Shown here one piece after another: positions 25,571 through 33,568 of a stretch of 64,000 bases of DNA. Within the stretch, counting starts at the first letter, position 1, and every line of letters starts with the position of its first letter. The notes beneath the pieces are model-generated. The model worked only from the letters and a program-made list of their open reading frames with translations. It ran no database searches and was not told where the DNA came from. Made by a program: the position numbers and the translations under genes. This DNA is from Verrucomicrobiota bacterium (GTDB taxonomy: Bacteria; Verrucomicrobiota; Verrucomicrobiia; Opitutales; Opitutaceae): the NCBI GenBank assembly GCA_023399155.1, contig JAEWQP010000038.1, positions 28,938 through 92,937 of the forward strand, written 5' to 3'.

Positions 25571-25945
25571 TCAGGGTGAGTCCGTGTACCGGATCGCGCT
25601 GGCCGTGACGTGATAGATCCGCGTCTCGAAGGCGACAGACGATCGCTGCTCCTGGATTTCGATCACCGCATCCGCCCCCGCGAGCCGGGCCTGTTCGCGC
25701 AGGAGCGGCAGGGCGTCCTTCAAGCCGGAGCCGACGAAGGTGGTCTTTTCCAAGTGGACATCGAGCCGCGCGATGCGTTCGAACGGGCGGGCCGGCAGGT
25801 CGTCCGTGAAAACCTCGACGACGAAGTTGGCGGGCTTTGCCGGATACACCTGCCCGAGGTGCCGGAATTGGGCCTGGGTGGTCGTGCACCCCGCGCACCA
25901 TCCGAGCACCACCGCCAGGACCGCGCCGACGACGAGACGTCTCAT
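25571..25945 (-). CDS. Small lipoprotein of unknown function
   Basis: The product is 124 aa. MRRLVVGAVLAVVLGWCAGC is a lipoprotein signal with the lipobox Cys at residue 20. The mature part contains VYPAKPANFVVEVFTDDLPARPFERIARL, then a helix and GADAVIEIQEQR. The latter recalls YbjQ/heavy-metal-binding-like small proteins, but I cannot assign the family. Its ATG overlaps the stop of the upstream gene (ATGA, 25942-25945), so the two envelope proteins are probably made together. Confidence 0.82.
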   Translation of the reverse strand: MRRLVVGAVLAVVLGWCAGCTTTQAQFRHLGQVYPAKPANFVVEVFTDDLPARPFERIARLDVHLEKTTFVGSGLKDALPLLREQARLAGADAVIEIQEQRSSVAFETRIYHVTASAIRYTDSP

Positions 25946-26445
25946 GGCGTAGCCGCCGCACCGCCACCCGCCGCAGCCGCCGGGGCAGCGGGGTCGGCCG
26001 GGGCAAAAGCCTTGGTGATCTCGTCAACCACCCGCTCGTTCCAACTGCGCTGGCCGGCATACCCGACCATGGTCTTCACCGTCGCGACCTTCACCGTGGT
26101 CTTGCCGGGCCCTTCCGCCGTCAGCCAGATCTTGATCACTTCGCCGCCGGAACCGACGGCCAAACCCATCTTGTTGGAGCGTTTGGCCTCGAGATAGGTT
26201 GCCTCGGTCTTGCGCATCTTGCAGCCGATGACAGCGAGCGCGTTGAGCGCGGCTTCCTGTACGCGCTCGATCGGTTGCTCGACCAGGACCGTCGTCGCCC
26301 CCTTGGGCTCCTTGGCGGACTCGGCTTCGCCGGTGTCGTCGTTCTTGGGCTTGGCCGCATGCAGCGGTGCGACGGCGACGAGTGCGACGGCAAGGGCGGC
26401 AATCCAGGAAAAATGCCGCAGGACATGGAGGCGGGATGGACGCAT
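25942..26445 (-). CDS. Exported small protein of unknown function (partner of the lipoprotein)
   Basis: The product is 167 aa with signal peptide MRPSRLHVLRHFSWIAALAVALVAVAPLHA. The mature domain is EQPIERVQEAALNALAVIGCKMRKTEATYLEAKR, then EVIKIWLTAEGPGKTTVKVATVKTM, an alpha/beta layout like DUF3568-type periplasmic proteins. The tail is low-complexity Ala/Pro/Gly. Function unknown. It is translationally coupled to the downstream lipoprotein. Confidence 0.82.
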   Translation of the reverse strand: MRPSRLHVLRHFSWIAALAVALVAVAPLHAAKPKNDDTGEAESAKEPKGATTVLVEQPIERVQEAALNALAVIGCKMRKTEATYLEAKRSNKMGLAVGSGGEVIKIWLTAEGPGKTTVKVATVKTMVGYAGQRSWNERVVDEITKAFAPADPAAPAAAAGGGAAATP

Positions 26446-27391
26446 GAGAGCAGGGGTGGAGAGGCAACACGCCTGTACTTTAAAACCGGCGACAGGTCGG
26501 GACCGGAGGTAATACGCCCCTCTTTATTCCTATCGCCATGCCTCTTGGCAAAACCAAAACGACGCGCACCAGACTTCCGAGCGTGGGGACCACGCGCGTC
26601 CGCGGTGGCACGCCCGCACACGCTCCCGGTTCCCGGCCCTGCGCAACCGCGTGACAGCGGCCAGGATCAGCGCGATCAGCTCCGCTCCTTGCCCGGGTGT
26701 CCCTTCCGCCTAGTGCAGACGGGAGGGCCAAAAGGGTTCCGCCTCGACCCTTGACTCACCCACTCCGCATGCGTCGCCGCCACGTGCACAGACAGCCGGT
26801 GTGACTGGGAAATCCACCACTCGCACGCAAGCCCGGGCCGGCCGACGCAACGGCCTCTTTAGTCAACAATCAAGCCGTGCTTGCCCCGTACAAGACGTGA
26901 CCCCGTGCCTGCCCCCGGTGGCTGCAGCGGCCGCTTGAGACAGGCCGCCAGCCCCATTCGGCGAGCCTCGTTCGGAGCGAGCCATCGGTCAATGTTCCGG
27001 TCGTGCAGCGCACCGCGAGGCTCTCAGGCTCGTCATCGGACCGCGATCGACCCACGTTCTGGTCGCCAGCTGCGACTTGACGTATTCGGCTGCCCCACGC
27101 TCGCAGCCACCCCAAACCGCAAAGCCTGACCCCGTCCGTCGATCCGACAAAGCGGGGCCGAAAGAACCGTTCCATGTGACCCGATCGGCCAGCCAAGTTC
27201 ATCCCGCGATCCGACCGCCGCTTTTGTCAACAGTCGAGACCTGAAGTCTTCGGTTGTCTGGTCTTCGGTTGTCTGATTCATCTAGTCAACAATCAGCACG
27301 TGGCCCCGTCGGCTCGCCTTGCACGGAGTGTGCACTTCTGCGTGGATGACGGCTCGATCTTGGCTTTGGATCCCGGACAACCACCGAACCC
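26446..27391. other. Long intergenic region rich in dispersed repeats
   Basis: About 950 bases without a credible gene. It carries repeat copy 2 (26751-26905) and isolated cores GCCTGACCCCGTCCGTCG (27124-27141), GTCAACAGTCGAGACCTGAA (27226-27245) and GTCAACAATCAGCACGTGGC (27285-27304). A GTCTTCGGTTGTCTG sequence is tandemly duplicated at 27246-27277. Confidence 0.6.
26751..26905. repeat. Dispersed intergenic repeat, copy 2
   Basis: The segment opens TTGACTCACCCACTCCGCAT and ends CAAGACGTGACCCCG (26891-26905). Block order matches 13158-13312. Here the GTCAACAATCAAGCCGTG core (26862-26879) is followed by a second CAAGACGTGACCCC core. Confidence 0.7.
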
Positions 27392-28192
27392 ATGACCCTC
27401 CTCATCCGCTTGCTGCTCCTCGCCACATCACTGGCGTTTTTCTCCGGCTGCGCGTCCCTCGACGCTTTGAACGACCCGGTTGACACGAGCCGTCGCGCCA
27501 ACATCAGCGGCACGTTGACCACCGGCCCGATGAAGAATCAACCGTCGCTGGAGCAACGCGGCATTCGCAAGCTCGGTCTTCTCATCGCAGCCACGCCGGA
27601 GATCAGCTTCGAGTCCGTCGGTATGACGATGTTCCAGAACAAGGAGTTCACGGCTTCTCATGGGACTCAGATCGACGACCAGACCATCGTGCGCCTGTTC
27701 ATGGAACGCTTCGCAGCACAGTCCTCTATTGCCTTGATTGACCTTTCCGGCGACCGCGAATCGTTGCTGCCGCGCATCAAGCGCAGCATGTGGGGCGGCC
27801 AGATCAACCTCGCCATGGATGAACCTGTGGAGGCGCGCATCAAAGAACTGCGCGCGGAAGGAGTGGATGCGATCCTCGTCATCCGGGAGCAGGTTCTCTC
27901 GGACTTTATCGGTGGGACCAACCAGACGCTCGCCGCCAAGGGAGTCTACAATCGCTTCGGCACGACGATGGTTTTCGCCGGTTTCGATGCCTCGATCATT
28001 GACCTGAAGACGCTGAAAGGCCTGAAGCACGCCTCCTACGTCCAGGCTTCCTGCGAACCGATCTCCGTGACCTGGAAAAGCAGCCTTGAGCACTACACAT
28101 CCGACGACTGGCAGTTCATACGGGCGGGCATCGAAAGGCGCCTCTCCGTCAACGTGGAGGAAACGATGTTCATGCTGAAGGCTGGTCGCTGA
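27392..28192 (+). CDS. Lipoprotein of unknown function
   Basis: The product is 266 aa. MTLLIRLLLLATSLAFFSGC is a lipoprotein signal with Cys20 as the acylation site. The body shows an alpha/beta pattern: RGIRKLGLLIAATPEISFES, DDQTIVRLFMERFAAQSSIALIDL, ELRAEGVDAILVIREQVLSD and FAGFDASIIDLKTLKGL. This resembles generic periplasmic lipoproteins that report or bind stress ligands, but I recognise no named family. It stands alone between repeat-rich intergenic DNA and the EEP gene. Confidence 0.85.
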   Translation: MTLLIRLLLLATSLAFFSGCASLDALNDPVDTSRRANISGTLTTGPMKNQPSLEQRGIRKLGLLIAATPEISFESVGMTMFQNKEFTASHGTQIDDQTIVRLFMERFAAQSSIALIDLSGDRESLLPRIKRSMWGGQINLAMDEPVEARIKELRAEGVDAILVIREQVLSDFIGGTNQTLAAKGVYNRFGTTMVFAGFDASIIDLKTLKGLKHASYVQASCEPISVTWKSSLEHYTSDDWQFIRAGIERRLSVNVEETMFMLKAGR

Positions 28193-28408
28193 CAATTCGC
28201 CACGATCTAGCGCGCCCCCTCTCACCGCAGCAGGCGCGCCGCAGAGCGTCGCGGTCTATCCCTTGCTCGTTCGCCGTTCGCCCCCGGAGGCCGGGATGTA
28301 GTCAATAGCTCCAACCATGCGACCGCACCCATCCTGCGGCCTTCAGACTGAACGGCAATGCTCGCGTCGCGCCTTGCCCGTCACCTCTCCCGCCGGCAAT
28401 CTCGGTCG

Positions 28409-29296
28409 ATGGCGTTCGTGCGACGACTGCTCGTGGTTTCGGTGCTGGCCGGGGCGTCGCTCGCGTGCGGCGGACGCGCAGACGACACGCCGGCGGCGCC
28501 GGTCACGACGTTGCGCATGCTCACCTACAACGTCCTCGCCGATGAGGTGCACGTGCGCGAGCGCGTGCCTGAGCTGTTGCGCATCCTGCGCGAGTCGGAG
28601 GCCGACATCATCGCGCTGCAGGAAGTCGCGCCATGGTTTGCCGAGACGCTGCTGCGAGAGGAGTGGACGGCCGCTTACCAGCGCGCGAGGCAAAACGGTC
28701 GCACGGTGCTGGCGCGCGAGTTCATCGTTCTGTCGAGGTTCCCCGTGGTTGACCACGAGATCATCGTGCTGCCAAGCCACCAGCGGCGGACTGCGTTTAG
28801 CGTCACGCTCGACATCGATGGCGTGCAGACCGCCGTCGCGACGACGCATCTCGACAGCCTTCTGGAGGACGGTCCGATCCGCGCGCAACAGCTCGACGCC
28901 ATCTTCGTGCACCTCGCGAAGTTCGAGGAGGCGGTCTTTCTCGGCGATCTCAACTTCGGCGACGGCGAGCAACCGGACTCGGCGCACCTGTCTCCAGAGT
29001 ATCGCGATGCCTGGCTCGCGCTTCGGAGCAGCGAGCCAGGCTTCACGTGGAACATCGAGAAGAACCCGTGGGCACGGCGCGAGTCATTCCCCGACGAGCC
29101 GAGCCGGCGGCTCGACCGCATCCTCATGAAATCGACGCGATGGACGCCGACCTCGATCTCAATCCTTGGCGACAAGCCGGTACCCGGAAAACGGAAGGAC
29201 ATCTTCCCGTCAGATCACTTCGGGCTCATCGCGGAGTTCGCGCGCGTGAACGGCGGGGATAGGAGTGCCGTGGCAGCCGGACAATCGACGAGATAG
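28409..29296 (+). CDS. Endonuclease/exonuclease/phosphatase (EEP) family hydrolase, exported
   Basis: The product is 295 aa from the ATG at 28409. MAFVRRLLVVSVLAGASLAC is a lipoprotein-like signal; an ATG at 28358 would add 17 residues. EEP motifs are present: LRMLTYNVL (Asn), DIIALQEV (metal-binding Glu), TTHLDS, FLGDLNFGD (Asp-x-Asn) and the final SDHFGLIAEF (Asp-His). This fold includes sphingomyelinases, phosphoinositide phosphatases and secreted nucleases; the substrate cannot be chosen from motifs. Export suggests it acts on extracellular or periplasmic phosphoesters. Confidence 0.9.
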   Translation: MAFVRRLLVVSVLAGASLACGGRADDTPAAPVTTLRMLTYNVLADEVHVRERVPELLRILRESEADIIALQEVAPWFAETLLREEWTAAYQRARQNGRTVLAREFIVLSRFPVVDHEIIVLPSHQRRTAFSVTLDIDGVQTAVATTHLDSLLEDGPIRAQQLDAIFVHLAKFEEAVFLGDLNFGDGEQPDSAHLSPEYRDAWLALRSSEPGFTWNIEKNPWARRESFPDEPSRRLDRILMKSTRWTPTSISILGDKPVPGKRKDIFPSDHFGLIAEFARVNGGDRSAVAAGQSTR

Positions 29297-29849
29297 CTGC
29301 AGCGCTCTCTTGCGACAAACCACCACCGCTTCGAGCACGAACCAAGATCGTGTGTGGGCACGAATCGCGGTCGGGTGTGACTTCAGGTGCTCGAACGTTG
29401 CGGCTGGGCGGACGTTGAAGTGAATGAGACACAGCTCAGGGATCTACGGCTGCGATCCGGTTGAAGTGTTCGGCGCCCTTCGCCGTGGATGCGCCGCTAC
29501 GCGCGTGAAACAGTGATCGTCCTTGCCCAGGCGCGTCGGTCGAGATCCGACCACGCCGGGACCCGACGCGTTCGAGACATGACTCGTTCGATTCCGGGTG
29601 TTGTGCGGCCCAAACCCCAAAGGCTGACCCCATACCGACCTCCCAAAGGCTGACCCCATACCGACCTCCCGACCCCATACCGGCCTCCCGCCTTGCTTGA
29701 AACCGGCTGCTCCCCACCCCACCTCACGGTGGCGCAGTTGCCGGGCATTATCAGCTAAACGACCTAATTGACTGTGTGTGGATTTTCGCCTCACGGGTTG
29801 TTGGGCTTCGCGATCGCACTCAAGAGTCAAGAAGTGACCCCTTCAGCTT
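29297..29849. other. Intergenic region with short tandem repeats
   Basis: No credible gene. Holds the 26-bp tandem repeat (29618-29692) and a dispersed core CAAGAAGTGACCCC near 29828-29841. Confidence 0.5.
29618..29692. repeat. Tandem AGGCTGACCCCATACCGACC repeat
   Basis: Two perfect units of 26 bp (AAAGGCTGACCCCATACCGA starting at 29619 and 29645) are followed by a partial third (GACCCCATACCGGCCTCC). The unit belongs to the CCCCAAAGGCTGACCCC type dispersed repeat. Confidence 0.85.
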
Positions 29850-30327
29850 GCCCTGCCCGACCGCCTATCTCGAGACGCTCGCTTGGAGCGTCGCCAAGCG
29901 CCGCTTCGAAGCACTTCGCGAGACCGAGATGATGCAGCTGGTCGGCATCCTCCAGCGACGCGCCAAGCAACTTAGTATTGTTGTGTGATGACACTGGAGT
30001 GCAGTCGCTGCTGCAATTTGACCTACCCAAAGATGAGGTGGCCGATGTCGACGCGGTCTGCTCAATCCTCCGCGGCCGAGGCTGGATCCATCGAGCGCCG
30101 CTCGCTAAGGAGCTTGGCATCTCGATCCGCAGACTCCGTGCAATTGCCGAGCACAGCACGGCCGAATCCTCTCCGCGCCTGGGTCACACGGCTATCGCCT
30201 CGACGACGAGACTGTCACGCGCGAGGAAGTGTTTCGCGTAATCGCCCAACACCGCAGCCAGAGCACCCGGCACGCGGTCCGCGCCGACGCAATCCTCCAG
30301 CGCTGGGAGGGCTATGCCCGTCAGTAA
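29850..30327 (+). pseudogene. Remnant of a two-gene module with a frameshifted winged-helix protein
   Basis: 29850-29988 reads AYLETLAWSVAKRRFEALRE and ends at a TGA that overlaps the next start, as in an operon, but has no beginning. 29978-30327 begins as a DNA-binding-like protein (LLQFDLPKDEVADVDAVCSI, then GWIHRAPLAKELGISIRRLR). After about residue 63 it shifts frame: the original continues as HGYRLDDETVTREEVFRVIA and ends RADAILQRWEGYARQ at 30327. The layout resembles phage or plasmid helix-turn-helix genes. Its 3' end overlaps the convergent gene at 30321 by 7 bases. Confidence 0.6.
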
Positions 30328-30620
30328 CGCTTGGGTTTCGAGGAAATCGTCTCGTGGATCCTTGGAATGAGATGACCGGACATCTTGCGAAGCGTCATTT
30401 CGAGCTCATTCATCGCGCGCATACCGCCCTCGAAGAATTCCTTCGCCATCTTCGAGTTCTCAGCAGCGAGTGTCTTCTGAGCTTCGATCTGCTCAAGAAG
30501 CAGTCTCCTTTGATAACGATAGGAGAGGAATGCCGTTATCGCAGCGCCACACACCGCTCCAATCAGCGCCGAGCCTGCTCCGGCGAACCACAACGCATAA
30601 TATGGGTCCGGGTCCATCAC
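30321..30620 (-). CDS. Small membrane protein with coiled coil
   Basis: The product is 99 aa: MMDPDPYYALWFAGAGSALI begins a membrane span (about 9-33), followed by a basic patch YRYQRRLL and an amphipathic helical region (EQIEAQKTLAAENSKMAKEF). It ends PKRY. I recognise no family. Single-span plus coiled-coil proteins of this size are common in phage and defence islands. It is convergent with the frameshifted winged-helix gene. Confidence 0.65.
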   Translation of the reverse strand: MMDPDPYYALWFAGAGSALIGAVCGAAITAFLSYRYQRRLLLEQIEAQKTLAAENSKMAKEFFEGGMRAMNELEMTLRKMSGHLIPRIHETISSKPKRY

Positions 30621-30903
30621 CGGACTCTAGAACATGCCGGCCGGTGATCAATTCCGCATCTCGTCGCGCGAGCTGCAGCCCGACGCTGCCCGCGGCCGCC
30701 AATCAATGAACGCGACCTCACCGCAATCCAACCGCCGGCTGGCCGCTTCCTGCGGTAAGCCTAAAGGCACGTGTCCTCGGAAGCGGCCAATCGGCTCGCC
30801 CTCAGTCACTCTGTCAGCATAACTAACTCTCACGGTTCCCCTGTCTAGAGGACGGGGTCCACCTCACGGGGAGGTGAGACGGGAGCACCAGACACTTCAG
30901 TCT
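30621..30903. other. Intergenic region
   Basis: No gene seen. The right end leads directly into the first 103-bp structured repeat. A GGACGGGGTCCACCTCACGG stretch near 30851 is the only motif of note. Confidence 0.4.
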
Positions 30904-31006
30904 AGCCAACGTGCTCCGAAAGCGTTACCTACGAACCGTGCGCCCATCGCACCCGACCTGCTGCTACACGCGCTACCGCGTGTCCGACGCCGTTGCTGAG
31001 CGTGCG
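30904..31006 (+). repeat. 103-bp structured repeat, copy 1 (attC-like dyad)
   Basis: The outer arms AGCCAACG (30904) and CGTTGCT (30991-30997) are complementary with one unpaired C. An internal hairpin ACACGCG-CTAC-CGCGTGT lies at 30966-30983. Copy 2 (32074-32176) has exactly the same length. This layout resembles an integron attC site, but the canonical RYYYAAC/GTTRRRY cores are not met. It lies 54 bases before the HsdR_N-like gene. Confidence 0.55.
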
Positions 31007-31059
31007 TCTCCCCTGCCCTGCGGCCCTGCAGTTCGGCTCCCTTCACCCCATCCCGAACC

Positions 31060-31914
31060 ATGGCAAACATCCCTGCCCGCGTTGAGACCCGCATCAAGGA
31101 GGCGCTTAAGCGCTTCCAGCCTGTCGTCGAACAGGCCAAAGCCCGAGATATCGGCGAGGCTGATACGTCCACACTCGTCAAAGACATCCTCGCCGAGCTG
31201 TTTGGCTACGACAAATACGCCGAGGTCACCGCGGAGTTCCAGATTAAGGGTACCTATTGCGACCTTGCCCTGAAGATCGATGGTAAGCTGGCGCTCCTGA
31301 TTGAGGTAAAGGCGATCAACTCCGAGCTCAAGGAGACTCAGATCAAACAGGCGGTCGACTACGCCGCGAATCAAGGACTCGAGTGGGTGATCCTGACGAA
31401 CGCACAGACCTGGCAGATCTACAAGGTCGTCTTTGCCCAGCCGATCTCGAACGAGCTTCTGATGACGCTCCCGTTCTCCACCCTTTCGGCGAAGAACGAC
31501 AACGACCTTCAATCGCTCTTCCTTCTCACACGAGAGGCACAAGGGAAGTCACTGCTCGATGAATACCACCAACAGAAACAGGCCCTCAGCCGGTTCTGCG
31601 TCGGCGCCGTTGTGCTCAGTGACCCGGTTGTCAGCGTGATCCGCCGTGAACTCAAGCGATTGTCCCCGGACGTGCGCATTGACGCCGACGAAATCTGCAC
31701 CGTCCTCCGCGACGAGGTGATCAAGCGTGAGGTGCTCGAAGGTGATCGCGCCACCGAAGCGAAGCGGAAGGTGAACAAGGCAGCAAACAAGGCGCTCCGA
31801 GCCCGCATCGATTCTGAACCGTCAACGAACTCTTCGCCACCTACCGCCGCCGCGTGGGCCACACCCGTGAGCGCAAATGTCTCACCCGCCGTCGGAGCCG
31901 AGGTCATCAGCTAG
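31060..31914 (+). CDS. Orphan HsdR_N-like nuclease-domain protein
   Basis: The product is 284 aa. The N-terminal domain has the PD-(D/E)xK layout of type I restriction R-subunit N-termini: a helical lead (DTSTLVKDILAELFGYDKY), Asp68 in GTYCDLALKIDG, and Glu82/Lys84 in LALLIEVKA. The later QAVDYAANQGLEWVILTNAQ is also typical. No helicase domain and no HsdM/HsdS genes are nearby. The C-terminal half is charged and ends in a low-complexity Ser/Pro/Ala tail. It is bracketed by the two 103-bp repeats, as if carried on one cassette. Its role may be DNA cleavage in defence or just a domesticated nuclease. Confidence 0.85.
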   Translation: MANIPARVETRIKEALKRFQPVVEQAKARDIGEADTSTLVKDILAELFGYDKYAEVTAEFQIKGTYCDLALKIDGKLALLIEVKAINSELKETQIKQAVDYAANQGLEWVILTNAQTWQIYKVVFAQPISNELLMTLPFSTLSAKNDNDLQSLFLLTREAQGKSLLDEYHQQKQALSRFCVGAVVLSDPVVSVIRRELKRLSPDVRIDADEICTVLRDEVIKREVLEGDRATEAKRKVNKAANKALRARIDSEPSTNSSPPTAAAWATPVSANVSPAVGAEVIS

Positions 31915-32073
31915 CCCCCGCGATTTCCATTCCGCTGCCTTCGAGTCAAAAAACAAGACGTGACCCCCTCGCCGTCCCCTTCTGGCCGTCTTGGCCGCGC
32001 GCAGCCGTTGCCGGCAGGCTCCACTCGAGCGTAGCACTTCGAGCACGGGGTTCACTCAGCTCCATTTCGCCCT
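31915..32073. other. Spacer after the HsdR_N-like gene
   Basis: Contains a dispersed-repeat core AACAAGACGTGACCCCC at 31951-31967 and leads into structured repeat copy 2. Confidence 0.45.
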
Positions 32074-32176
32074 AGCCAACCCGAGCACGAATCGATAGAG
32101 ACAAACTCGTGCGCCCCTCGAACCCTACCTGATGCCGCACACGCTATTATGTGCCGAAACCGCTGCTGAGCGTGCG
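32074..32176 (+). repeat. 103-bp structured repeat, copy 2 (attC-like dyad)
   Basis: Same length and block order as copy 1: CTAGCCAAC at the left, CGTGCGCCC, ACCTG-TGC, a central hairpin (GCACA...TGTGC), and GCTGCTGAGCGTGCG at the right. The hairpin arm sequence differs from copy 1 but pairing is kept in part. A GCACGA/TCGTGC stem is specific to this copy. A short frame starts 25 bases later (32201-32284, 27 codons) and is probably not a gene. Confidence 0.55.
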
Positions 32177-32326
32177 CTATTTTATCCCATCCGAATCGCC
32201 ATGCGAGGCGTCCTCGCCCACTCTCTATTAGGGGAAGGCCAAGACACCGAGAAAGGCTATGAGGCTATGGACAAGCTGCTTTAGCTGCAACTTCCGGAAA
32301 CTGGCTGGGCGGACGATCTTTCTATT

Positions 32327-32497
32327 ATGGCACCTGAACACTGCACACTCTGGAACATTATCAGCGGGATCATTGGGCTCGTTATAGGCTCAGGACTCAC
32401 GCTAACCATAACAAAGTCATCAAAAAAGAACTCGGTTCGCCAAGAAGGTGTCGTCGCCCGCGGTGACGTCGCCGGCAGAGACATCAACAAGAATTAA
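32327..32497 (+). CDS. 56-aa single-span membrane microprotein with GDVAGRDI tail
   Basis: ATG at 32327, TAA at 32495-32497; the TAATG overlaps the next start. Residues 9-29 (WNIISGIIGLVIGSGLTLTI) form one membrane span, then a basic stretch (TKSSKKNSVRQEG) and the tail VARGDVAGRDINKN. GDVAGRDI-type motifs recur in bacterial conflict proteins, and the next protein carries GDVAARDV near its N-terminus. The frame is missed by length-limited gene calling. The stop-start overlap and shared motif support it as a real first gene of the ABC-3C operon. A membrane-effector or anchor role is inferred. Confidence 0.78.
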   Translation: MAPEHCTLWNIISGIIGLVIGSGLTLTITKSSKKNSVRQEGVVARGDVAGRDINKN

Positions 32498-33075
32498 TGA
32501 TGTCAGATTCCGAGCACACTTCCGTCGTCCAAAGAGACATCGAAGCAATGGGCGACGTAGCTGCACGAGATGTCAACAAGCCTAAGTATATATTCATCAC
32601 GCAGCAGCGGAATGACGACTACCTTGTAGCCCTCTATCGCCGATTGGCCAACGAAAAACTTGGATCGCTAGAGGGCCAACCGAACGACTTACCTGGCGAT
32701 TGGCTGACAACCAATGAAACCGAAGTAGTCGGTCTCAAGGACAAGCTCACGCGAGGAAGTCTGGACGAACACTTCGGTTACGCGAAGGAATGCAAAGAGA
32801 AGTACGCACGTCACATTGGAAAGTACGTAATGTATGAATCTGCTCGTTCAATAAATGCCTATCTTCTAGACACGATCGAGAGTTCGTACCAGACCAGCGT
32901 TTTACCACATCTAAAGACTATTCCGGCCGCGAATAAGCTAGAGCTCATGCGGCGCGGGGTAACGGAGCCCCTTCGCGCTGCACTTGGTGAAAACCCGCTA
33001 GACTTCCTGCCGAGCCATATTGACGGCATGGTGTTTTTCCTCACCGGGAAATGCCGCATCAAGTGGAACGGATGA
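32497..33075 (+). CDS. ABC-3C system C-terminal-domain component
   Basis: The product is 192 aa. The N-terminus holds GDVAARDVNKPKYIF (motif at 19-26). The remaining 160 residues are a helical domain ending DFLPSHIDGMVFFLTGKC-RIKW. This agrees with the terminal GM-(V/Y)-(F/Y)-L-x-x-K-C-x-I-x-W pattern I recall for C-terminal domains of ABC three-component effectors. Unlike typical effectors, no nuclease or other toxic domain is fused N-terminally, only the short motif. Start overlaps the microprotein stop by one base; the middle component starts one base after its stop. Probable role: links an effector (perhaps the microprotein) to the ATPase complex. Confidence 0.75.
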   Translation: MMSDSEHTSVVQRDIEAMGDVAARDVNKPKYIFITQQRNDDYLVALYRRLANEKLGSLEGQPNDLPGDWLTTNETEVVGLKDKLTRGSLDEHFGYAKECKEKYARHIGKYVMYESARSINAYLLDTIESSYQTSVLPHLKTIPAANKLELMRRGVTEPLRAALGENPLDFLPSHIDGMVFFLTGKCRIKWNG

Positions 33076-33076
33076 A

Positions 33077-33568
33077 ATGATAATCTACCATCCAGCGTTC
33101 GACCTGTATCACTGCGCATTTCGTCAGCTAGTGCTACTGCATCGCTTACCAAAGCACGAAGCCTCTGCCGCGAAGCTAGAATTGCTCGACTTCTACTTTC
33201 TGTTTCCGCGCGAGATTGCGGATGTGGAGCTTACAACGCTTGACAGAATTCCAAAAGCCGAATTTCGACGCTTTCCACAATACGAGTCAATCCAGACGCC
33301 TAGTAAAGTGTTTTTTCGTCTCCAAGCGATATTTCATCAGGCCACGCGCACGCTTATAGCGCGTGCGTTCGTTGATCAAGCAGAAGGAGCTGATCTCCTC
33401 AGACTCAACTTGGCATCAATCCCCGAGGATCTACTTCATAGAATTCAGAACCGCGAAGCGCACTCAGCGCAAGTTCTCGACTTTCTTGTAGAACGCATGA
33501 GCGGATACACCGTGACGGAACTTAGGGGCAGAACAGGACTGCAGCCAACGAACAATGACCGAAAATAG
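33077..33568 (+). CDS. ABC-3C system middle component
   Basis: The product is 163 aa from the ATG at 33077. It begins MIIYHPAFDLYHCAFRQLVL and continues LELLDFYFLFPREIADVEL. This fits the short helical middle components of ABC-3C systems, which start with a conserved helix and an L-x-x-L-D-(F/Y) element. The C-terminal part (VLDFLVERMSGYTVTELRGR) is helical and may be a winged-helix-like unit. No catalytic motif. It overlaps the ATPase gene by 14 bases. Identification rests mainly on position and the N-terminal pattern. Confidence 0.75.
   Translation: MIIYHPAFDLYHCAFRQLVLLHRLPKHEASAAKLELLDFYFLFPREIADVELTTLDRIPKAEFRRFPQYESIQTPSKVFFRLQAIFHQATRTLIARAFVDQAEGADLLRLNLASIPEDLLHRIQNREAHSAQVLDFLVERMSGYTVTELRGRTGLQPTNNDRK

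Noticed and set aside
29618..29692. CRISPR array
   Set aside because: Only two full units in direct tandem with no spacers; no Cas genes in the window.
30904..32176. Calling the two 103-bp repeats true integron attC sites
   Set aside because: Core sites do not fit RYYYAAC/GTTRRRY and no integrase is in the window; kept as a hypothesis only.
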